A stretch of DNA of 7,349 nt, taken from positions 1 to 7,349 of the forward strand of contig JADFZC010000121.1 in NCBI GenBank assembly GCA_015232735.1, written 5' to 3'. The DNA is from Oligoflexales bacterium. Lineage in GTDB: Bacteria > Bdellovibrionota > Oligoflexia > Oligoflexales > Oligoflexaceae. The notes beneath the pieces are model-generated. The model searched no databases and had not been told where the DNA came from. It was given only the letters and a program-made list of their open reading frames with translations. Each line of letters starts with the position of its first letter. The first letter of the stretch is position 1. A program made the position numbers and the translations under genes. This document shows positions 1 through 5,740 of the stretch, one piece after another.

Positions 1-110
1 AGCGAGGAGTGAGTTTATCGAGAATAAATGATCGACAAGCGAAACGGCCAGAGGAAAAGAGGGCCGACCAAAAGCCAAAAAACTTTTTTGACAAGGGACT
101 AGGAGCCTGC
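1..110. other. Region after the methyltransferase stop, no confident gene
   Basis: No ATG or GTG start lies within this stretch on the minus strand. One minus-strand frame opens at an ATG at 127, inside the end of the methyltransferase gene, and stays open to the window edge for 42 codons. It has only a weak ribosome site and no recognisable motif. A five-base CGGCC/GGCCG stem with a 12-base loop lies at about 45-66, followed by only three T on the minus strand. The next operon gene may start here or beyond the edge. Confidence 0.4.
76..90. repeat. Perfect AT-rich inverted repeat downstream of the methyltransferase gene
   Basis: Two seven-base arms (C plus six A, and six T plus G) flank a single central C. 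It begins about 20 bases past the methyltransferase stop. The stem is nearly all A-T with no room for a normal loop, so it is a poor intrinsic terminator. It could be a bent A-tract, a protein-binding palindrome or chance. Its function is unknown. Confidence 0.35.
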
Positions 111-767
111 CTAAACAGCCACCACATATACTATCATTCCAAGAAGGGGGCCCAGCAGACGATCGGGAGACAAGGGAACTGGAAGCACATTGAGTCCGCC
201 ATCACCAACAATTTTCATGCCCTGATGAAGCTCCAACAATTTTTTCCGTGTAAATGGGACTTCATGAATACCCGGCATGAAAAAGGGACGCACAACTGTC
301 CAAAAAGAGAACCTGTTGGGGACAAAAGTGAAAACTGTCCCGTCATCTTTCTTCACACGCCTGAAATTGTCCATTATTTTTTTCTGCTCGAAAGCGCTGA
401 AATGTTCAAAGAGACCGTCTGTGAATATAACATCGAATGTATTTAAATATCTCTCGCCGAACCTCTCATCAAGCAGATCAGCTTTTATATATTCTTTTGA
501 CCTGCCGAGAGTCACTCTCCGTGTTATATCAAGTGCATCTTCCGAATAGTCCAGAGAGTAGACATTGCAGTTTTTAGAAATGAAATAGTTTGAAAAAAAA
601 CCTGAACCCGATCCGGCATCAAGCACATTTAATCCGGACTTTGCAAAAGGATCTAAAATACCAATAATCCTCCGCTTGCTCCAACTGATTTTTGTAAATC
701 GGGAATCCCTGTTCATGCGCCAAAAATTGTCCCAATTCCCGCTTTCAGTTTTCAATTTTGATGCCAC
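111..767 (-). CDS. Class I SAM-dependent methyltransferase (218 aa)
   Basis: A small methyltransferase of the Methyltransf_11/UbiE-like type. Motif I, VLDAGSGSGFFS (48-59), is the glycine-rich SAM-binding loop. VYSLDYSEDAL (69-79) places Asp73 at the end of strand two, where the ribose hydroxyls of SAM bind. KADLLDE (95-101) and FDVIFTDGLFEHF (111-123) are the next two core motifs. The protein ends in a hydrophobic strand, LLGMIVYVVAV, which is a natural end for this fold, so it looks complete. The start is GTG, chosen because AGGAGG lies four bases upstream. A TTG four codons further in lacks good spacing. It overlaps the end of the glycosyltransferase gene by 16 bases, which suggests coupled translation. 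Its substrate cannot be read from the sequence. By context it may methylate a sugar of the glycan or a lipid-linked or nucleotide-sugar intermediate. Confidence 0.9.
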   Translation of the reverse strand: MASKLKTESGNWDNFWRMNRDSRFTKISWSKRRIIGILDPFAKSGLNVLDAGSGSGFFSNYFISKNCNVYSLDYSEDALDITRRVTLGRSKEYIKADLLDERFGERYLNTFDVIFTDGLFEHFSAFEQKKIMDNFRRVKKDDGTVFTFVPNRFSFWTVVRPFFMPGIHEVPFTRKKLLELHQGMKIVGDGGLNVLPVPLSPDRLLGPLLGMIVYVVAV

Positions 768-1759
768 AGATCCTCCTCCCTCTTTCTGAACTCAAACAGC
801 ATAATAACAGCGATTCCATGCATCATTCCCCAAAACCAGGCAAAGTTACGTGCGACCTGAACAGGGATACTGTAAAAAGCCAAAAATTTATCCGATCGGA
901 ACAGATAAGGAAACATAATAAGGGAAGTGATTATGAGAAAACCCAGAATACCAAGAGGCAGCAAATAGCCATAATTGACAAATGGCGCCAAAAACAATGA
1001 AGGAATCAGCGCACCGCTAAAAAGAACCTGATATTTGACAAGGCTCCCGGTATAGCTGTCGCTTCCCATCTTGCCGGGATGTTCAAGATATATTCTGACC
1101 CTGTCAAATCCCCTCCTGGCCTGATTCTTCATATAAGGCCAGAATTTTTCCGGATGATAATGACCGACAACGGCACTCCGGTCAAAAACCAACTTATGGC
1201 TTTTTGATATTCTGTAAGTCAAATCCCAGTCTTCACCACTGGGCTTCTTATATACCTCGTTGTATCCCCCGACTTCTTCAAGTATTTTTCTTCTTATGGC
1301 CAGATTATAAGAACCATGTACATCGATGACCCCTGAAATGCCACGGTATTTATACGATATCTCACAACCAATAAACCTTGCCAGAATCTTCCCGTCATTG
1401 AGCGTTCTGTATGTCCCGCCAACGCCTCCAACCTTCTCATCAGAAAAATGCTTCACCAGATTTTCTATCCAGTTTCTTTCCGGGAGACAATCACCGTCTG
1501 TAAATATTATTATATCGCCAGTTGCTTTGCGCCAGCCCTTGTTTCTGGCGGCTGCAGGACCGGAATTATCCTGAAAAATATACTTCAGCGTATCATGCTG
1601 ACCTGAAAGTTCATGCAATAGCGCCTTGCTGTTATCTGTCGATCCATCATCCACGAGAATTATTTCATCTGCTTTCAAACTCTGCCCAAGCAAGGACCGT
1701 ACGAGGGCACCTAACAGTTTTTCCTCATTATAAATTGGAACCACCACGGATATTTTCAT
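752..1759 (-). CDS. Family 2 glycosyltransferase with C-terminal membrane segments (335 aa)
   Basis: A GT-A fold inverting glycosyltransferase of family GT2. The N-terminal VVVPIYNEE (5-13) and VDDGSTD (36-42) form the nucleotide-binding part. GPAAARNKG (67-75) is a standard GT2 motif. FTDGDC (86-91) holds the metal-binding D-x-D at Asp88-Asp90. HGSYNLAIRR (148-157) and GGYNE (164-168) lead to SGEDWDL (174-180), whose Glu176-Asp177 pair is the likely catalytic-base site. KNQARRGF (211-218) resembles the Q-x-x-R acceptor-side motif of processive and ExoA-like GT2 enzymes. Hydrophobic stretches at about 241-288 and 306-322 anchor it to the membrane, with catalysis on the cytoplasmic side. The start has AAAGG seven bases upstream. 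The last codons encode KREED and double as the ribosome site of the next gene. It probably adds a sugar to a lipid-linked glycan. A polyprenyl-phosphate-sugar synthase feeding the neighbouring GT-C proteins is possible but unproven. Confidence 0.93.
   Translation of the reverse strand: MKISVVVPIYNEEKLLGALVRSLLGQSLKADEIILVDDGSTDNSKALLHELSGQHDTLKYIFQDNSGPAAARNKGWRKATGDIIIFTDGDCLPERNWIENLVKHFSDEKVGGVGGTYRTLNDGKILARFIGCEISYKYRGISGVIDVHGSYNLAIRRKILEEVGGYNEVYKKPSGEDWDLTYRISKSHKLVFDRSAVVGHYHPEKFWPYMKNQARRGFDRVRIYLEHPGKMGSDSYTGSLVKYQVLFSGALIPSLFLAPFVNYGYLLPLGILGFLIITSLIMFPYLFRSDKFLAFYSIPVQVARNFAWFWGMMHGIAVIMLFEFRKREEDLWHQN
772..780 (-). promoter_or_regulatory. Strong ribosome binding site for the methyltransferase gene, inside the glycosyltransferase gene
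   Basis: On the minus strand GGGAGGAGG ends four bases before GTG at 767. It lies wholly within the last codons of the glycosyltransferase gene, where it encodes part of KREED. It decides the GTG start and would let terminating ribosomes reinitiate. Confidence 0.8.
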
Positions 1760-1807
1760 TCATGAACCTTTCAAACCGCTGCGACCAGGCGTGATGCATG
1801 CCTTAAG
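1760..1807 (-). other. 48-base gap between membrane protein and glycosyltransferase genes
   Basis: This is the longest gap between genes in the window. On the minus strand it has a ribosome site, AAAGG (1771-1767), seven bases before the ATG at 1759. It also contains small palindromes (CTTAAG and GCATGC) but no T-run after a GC-rich stem. I see neither a convincing terminator nor a matched -35/-10 pair, so transcription probably continues through it. Confidence 0.6.
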
Positions 1808-3799
1808 TCATAAATATAGATCTGTATAATAATCTCCTCTGAAAGTACGTATTAAAAACCTGTATCTTCCGGTATTCAGCCGCGATATCGGGACATATAT
1901 ATCAAGCTCCGCATTTGAGGGAGCCACAGTGTTTTTATAGAAAAGATAATCCAGGTCAAATTTAACAGGCAGGCCGTAGGAATTATATACCATCAAAGCC
2001 GCCTTGCATTTTTCATTTTCACCGGGATCATAGCCCGCACAGTATCTTTCATTCCCAGGAGTCAAAAACTCAACCATTTCTATCTGAATCGGGAAAAAAT
2101 TTCTCATCTTTACCCTGAAATGCGCCTCCTGCTGCACACTTTTCTCACCTACATACCCGGAAGGCATCCAGAGTTTTTTGAATTCATCCTGCCTCACACA
2201 ATTCATGGTCATTGAAATCTCTTCAATAAATATCTTTCTAAGTTCATTGGCCACAAGATCCGGCTTCTGCCTGCAAAGACCCATCACAGTCATGCTTGAT
2301 GTAAAAATCAGTAAAACAATCCAGACAGACAACCTCTTTCCTGAATTTATCCATATTGATATTCCATAAAACGAGAAAAAACCGATCACCGGCAGACTGG
2401 GTGCGTAATAACGGAGAATTTCCCATCTGATAGCCGCTGTGGCACCGACAGCTTCACTGCTTGTAAAATAGAGGATATTGGCCGCCACAAATAGGCCGAC
2501 AAGCAAAACATCCATTTTTTTTGAATGTCTTTTCCAAAATACATAGACTCCCAACGGAAGAAAAATGACAAACGGCATAGGTGACAGGTAACTCGGGAAA
2601 TTGGCCCCAGGCTCCGATAGGAAAGGGAAGAAAAAGCCATCAAGAATTTTTAAAAAATGTATCTTGAACTCAAAGGGATGAAAGACATGATCAAGCGGTA
2701 CTGCCCTGACATACTGCGTCAAATAATTTTCAAAATATCCGCCGTAATACATTTTATGACTGATCAACACCGGAATTACTATGATTGAAACTCCAAACAC
2801 GCAGGCAAATACCCTCGAAGGCAAGACACTTCTCAACCTTTTGGAATTATCATACTTCAAAAAAAGAGATATCATGAGCGGAATGAAATATATTATATCC
2901 CCATAACGGCAGGCAAAAACCAGTCCCCATAAAAATGACATTAACGACATAAGCCCGTTTGAAACGACGGGTTTTGTCATGATTATGTATAACATTATAA
3001 ACGAGACAGCTATCGGCGGTATATTTGACCACGATCTGATCATTACATTCAGAAAAAAATCGTTGAAATTCAAAATTACGCTCTGTGTCCCCAGCCAGAA
3101 CGCAAATCCAAAAGATGCTGTTTTTGATCCCGTAAAACAGATCATCGTTTTATAAAAACAGAATATTGATATGAGATAGAAAAACAAGTTAAGAATTAAA
3201 AACGGGTGATCCGGCATAACACCATAAAACAGACTCCCAAGGAATGGATAACCTATGGAATAGCTATAGCCTCCGTCATCAAACCACTCTGAAGCCCAGA
3301 TTCTTCTGGCCATTTCCACGTAAATGCCCTGGTCCCAGCCCTCATCAAGTCTAAAGAGTCCCATGGCATTGATTCCAAGTGCATATATGCCGGCAAAAAA
3401 TATCACAACAAGCAGATTCTCTATCTTTGAATTAATGGAAAACCGGACTTTATTTTCAGATTTGAAGAGCATTACAATAAAGGCCAGGGCGGATATTATC
3501 ACAGTGGAAAAATTAGGACCGACCCTTACTTTGTTTACAACACCGAAAAGAACGTCCACTGCCAATATCATCATCACCAATAAGGCAAAAGATCTCCATT
3601 TTGAAATAAAAATGGATAATACCGAAAGTTCGACCAAAAAAATTAAAATCAAAGCTGCGGCAAAATCCAGCAGCATCTTGTCCGGACTCGCGCCGTACGG
3701 ATAAAAAATGGCAAAAAAAGCAAACATGCCTATTAAAGCCATGGGCGCAAGCGACAGCGCCATTTTAAAACAAATATTCCTTATAAAACCTTTTCCCAT
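1808..3799 (-). CDS. Polytopic membrane protein, probable GT39-like GT-C glycosyltransferase with C-terminal beta-rich domain (663 aa)
   Basis: Complete, ATG to TGA, starting only two bases after the stop of the preceding gene. Its short AGG ribosome site lies in that gene's last codon, so translational coupling is likely. ATG at residue 13 is a weaker alternative start because its nearest purine-rich stretch is too distant. Hydrophobic segments run from about residue 15 to 508. The loop after the segment at 129-147 carries LDEGWDQGIYVEMARRIW (151-168), which fits the D-E-G-x-Y/D pattern of the catalytic outer loop in GT39/ArnT-like enzymes. SIGYPFLGSLFY (181-192) follows, then ACRYGDIIYFIPLM (296-309) and RWEILRYYAPSLP (458-470), both typical of this superfamily. 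The last 150 residues are soluble and probably outside the membrane. Residues about 555-663 look like a beta-sandwich and end in an LNTGRYRFLI strand pattern. It shares little direct sequence with its upstream neighbour, so it likely transfers a different sugar or uses a different acceptor. The specificity is unknown. Confidence 0.88.
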   Translation of the reverse strand: MGKGFIRNICFKMALSLAPMALIGMFAFFAIFYPYGASPDKMLLDFAAALILIFLVELSVLSIFISKWRSFALLVMMILAVDVLFGVVNKVRVGPNFSTVIISALAFIVMLFKSENKVRFSINSKIENLLVVIFFAGIYALGINAMGLFRLDEGWDQGIYVEMARRIWASEWFDDGGYSYSIGYPFLGSLFYGVMPDHPFLILNLFFYLISIFCFYKTMICFTGSKTASFGFAFWLGTQSVILNFNDFFLNVMIRSWSNIPPIAVSFIMLYIIMTKPVVSNGLMSLMSFLWGLVFACRYGDIIYFIPLMISLFLKYDNSKRLRSVLPSRVFACVFGVSIIVIPVLISHKMYYGGYFENYLTQYVRAVPLDHVFHPFEFKIHFLKILDGFFFPFLSEPGANFPSYLSPMPFVIFLPLGVYVFWKRHSKKMDVLLVGLFVAANILYFTSSEAVGATAAIRWEILRYYAPSLPVIGFFSFYGISIWINSGKRLSVWIVLLIFTSSMTVMGLCRQKPDLVANELRKIFIEEISMTMNCVRQDEFKKLWMPSGYVGEKSVQQEAHFRVKMRNFFPIQIEMVEFLTPGNERYCAGYDPGENEKCKAALMVYNSYGLPVKFDLDYLFYKNTVAPSNAELDIYVPISRLNTGRYRFLIRTFRGDYYTDLYL

Positions 3800-3801
3800 C
3801 T

Positions 3802-5724
3802 TTACCTGTCGAATGATTCCAATATGCCAAACGCCGATTTCCCATCAAACGCAACAAGATATCCCTTATTTTTGTTCAATTCCAATCCCAGATAACCAGG
3901 AAAACTGCCTCCGGGATAAAAAACAAAAATCTTTTTAAAATTGTTTTCACTTAAAAACCTGATAAAATTCTCCCTGGAACGAAATTGCTCGCAGTTATTG
4001 TTGGTGTCTTCAGCCGATTTTGGAAATGCCCAGCACTGAACCTGAAACACCGCTGGAAACATGGCATACCTGAATGCATAGTACAAGTAACCATCATCAC
4101 CCTCTGCAAAGTAATAGACCTTCTCACCCCGTTCAAACTTATGAGCCAGACTGGCCGTTTTTTCCCTTGCCCAGACAAGAGAACCATACCCGTTATTGTC
4201 ATAGCTTTTCACGGCCGCCCTGATATTTTGATAAAGAATTCCAAATATCGCCAGTACCAAAATTATACCTATAGGCTTTGAGATTATCGACTTGCTCCGA
4301 CAGATTTGGAAAAATTTGGTATTTTCATTATGTTTTAAAATCCATAGATATGTATCCCTGAATAAGAGGATAACCGCAAAAACCATTATGGGCAGCGTAT
4401 GATAATAATACCGCTCCAGTGAATGGAGCAATTGCGATTCATACTTCGAAAGCTTAAACATGTATGCGGAAAATAAAATGACTGCATTGCATACCGGTAG
4501 CAAAAAAGCCAAAAACGCGATATCCCGGGAAGAACTCCTTCGATTAAGGTAAATGATCCTCAAAAAGTATATAATGAGAGACAATAAATAACATATGGTC
4601 AACCATTTATATTGAGAAATCGAAAATCCCCAGATACCTCTAATGATGTAAAGGGCCTTTTCAGTGTCAAACTTGCCAAGCGAAATCACTCCTTCCATCT
4701 TCGACTGCACAAGAGGGATATCGTAATAATACAAATATATCTTCCAGACAAGCATCATACAAACAGGAGCAGCCCCGAAAATCGCCGTATTCTTTACCGA
4801 ACTGACAAGCCTCCTCCCCGGAGAATAAAGAAAACTGGTCACAAAAACCACGAGCAGTGACAGCGGGAAAAAGAACAGCCCGATCGGTTTTAGAAAAACA
4901 TATGCAAGATGAAGAATGCCGGTTGAAAATAGAAAATAGTTTTTCGGAGTATTGACCCCCTCGCTAAGTACCTGCGAAAGTTTCACATAACTGACAGCCA
5001 GCAGAATACCCAAAAGGCCATCTCCATATCCTGTCTTGTACAGGTACATAAAATACCATGTATTAATGCCGTTGAAACCGAATATGACACCAAAAACAGC
5101 GACCATGCAAAGCGACGAAAGAAAGAAACTCTTCACGCCCTCATACACCTTCTCGTAAACCCAAAACAGGAACAGTATGAAATATGAGAGATTAAAAAGC
5201 CTTGCAACATTCTCCTCGTATATCCCCCTCAACATGGAAACCGCCATCGTGGAAAGGACGTGAAAAAGGGGATAATCATAGTTTGTTCCCCAGATGGAAG
5301 TAGATTGCCTCGGGATATCAGACGTAAAAAAATACTGCTTGCGTATTATGGCCCAATAGGATAGTTCATCCCACTCACCAGGAACATCCTTGTATGCAAG
5401 CCTCAAAGCCAGATGAAACAGATAAAAAAGTGCGAGCAGTATAAAAATCCTGTCAAGTTTTCCGGAAAATATCCCCCTCAGGGAACTGCTTTTCTTCCAA
5501 AGGAAGATAAGATAAATAAACAGGGGGATATAACAAAAATACAGAAGCTTCAGCCCAATTGCCGTAAAAAGCGTTATCAGAAATACCAGGCAGACACAAA
5601 TTGTATTTCCAATGATGATCTTTTCAGTGAAATTGAAATCGGATGAAATTTGACACGCAGACAAATACCTGTCGGCTATTAAAAAATAGAAGACAAATAA
5701 AAGCAGAATTATAGTGAGAACCAT
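3802..5724 (-). CDS. Polytopic membrane protein, probable GT-C glycosyltransferase (640 aa)
   Basis: Complete, with an ATG start and TAA stop. I count about 12-13 hydrophobic segments, starting at residues 2-16 and ending near 484-500, then a soluble tail of about 140 residues predicted to lie outside the membrane. The first large outer loop contains GEWDELSYW (116-124) followed by SIWGTNYDYPLFHVLS (143-158). An acidic cluster in the first outer loop, then a Y-P motif at the next helix, is the usual pattern of GT-C enzymes (PMT/ArnT/GT39-like), which take sugar from a polyprenyl-phosphate donor. YGDGLLGILLA (233-243) and ERYYYHTLPIM (437-447) also resemble conserved GT-C positions. The tail ends with a small fold around FKKIFVFYPGG (596-606). 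Cys564 and Cys578 there could form a disulfide. The start is supported by an AGGGGG ten bases upstream. Donor and acceptor cannot be read from the sequence. A lipid-linked glycan polymerase or ligase is a less likely alternative. Confidence 0.88.
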   Translation of the reverse strand: MVLTIILLLFVFYFLIADRYLSACQISSDFNFTEKIIIGNTICVCLVFLITLFTAIGLKLLYFCYIPLFIYLIFLWKKSSSLRGIFSGKLDRIFILLALFYLFHLALRLAYKDVPGEWDELSYWAIIRKQYFFTSDIPRQSTSIWGTNYDYPLFHVLSTMAVSMLRGIYEENVARLFNLSYFILFLFWVYEKVYEGVKSFFLSSLCMVAVFGVIFGFNGINTWYFMYLYKTGYGDGLLGILLAVSYVKLSQVLSEGVNTPKNYFLFSTGILHLAYVFLKPIGLFFFPLSLLVVFVTSFLYSPGRRLVSSVKNTAIFGAAPVCMMLVWKIYLYYYDIPLVQSKMEGVISLGKFDTEKALYIIRGIWGFSISQYKWLTICYLLSLIIYFLRIIYLNRRSSSRDIAFLAFLLPVCNAVILFSAYMFKLSKYESQLLHSLERYYYHTLPIMVFAVILLFRDTYLWILKHNENTKFFQICRSKSIISKPIGIILVLAIFGILYQNIRAAVKSYDNNGYGSLVWAREKTASLAHKFERGEKVYYFAEGDDGYLYYAFRYAMFPAVFQVQCWAFPKSAEDTNNNCEQFRSRENFIRFLSENNFKKIFVFYPGGSFPGYLGLELNKNKGYLVAFDGKSAFGILESFDR

Positions 5725-5734
5725 TTTATCTTAA

Positions 5735-5740
5735 CCCCCT
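5735..5740 (-). promoter_or_regulatory. Ribosome binding site overlapping the upstream stop codon
   Basis: On the minus strand the TAG stop of the upstream membrane protein runs directly into a run of five G. AGGGGG is thus placed ten bases before the ATG at 5724. The shared bases favour coupled translation of the two membrane proteins. Confidence 0.65.

Noticed and set aside
45..66. CGGCC/GGCCG hairpin as a terminator for the operon
   Set aside because: The stem is only five base pairs with a 12-base loop, and only three T follow on the minus strand.
9..446. Plus-strand open frame of 145 codons
   Set aside because: It is almost wholly antisense to the methyltransferase, whose motifs are unmistakable. 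Its GTG start has a GAGGA abutting it with no spacer, and the product has no recognisable domain.
1760..1807. Internal promoter or terminator in the 48-base gap
   Set aside because: No hairpin followed by T-run and no reasonably spaced -35/-10 pair were found. Only small palindromes and a ribosome site are present.
2386..2643. Minus-strand open frame of 85 codons in another frame of the third membrane protein gene
   Set aside because: It is nested inside a continuous gene with well-supported motifs, has no ribosome site that I can see, and shows no domain.
3324..3704. Plus-strand open frame of 126 codons
   Set aside because: It lies antisense within the third membrane protein gene. Its Ser/Thr/Lys/Ile-rich composition is what the opposite strand of membrane-segment codons produces.
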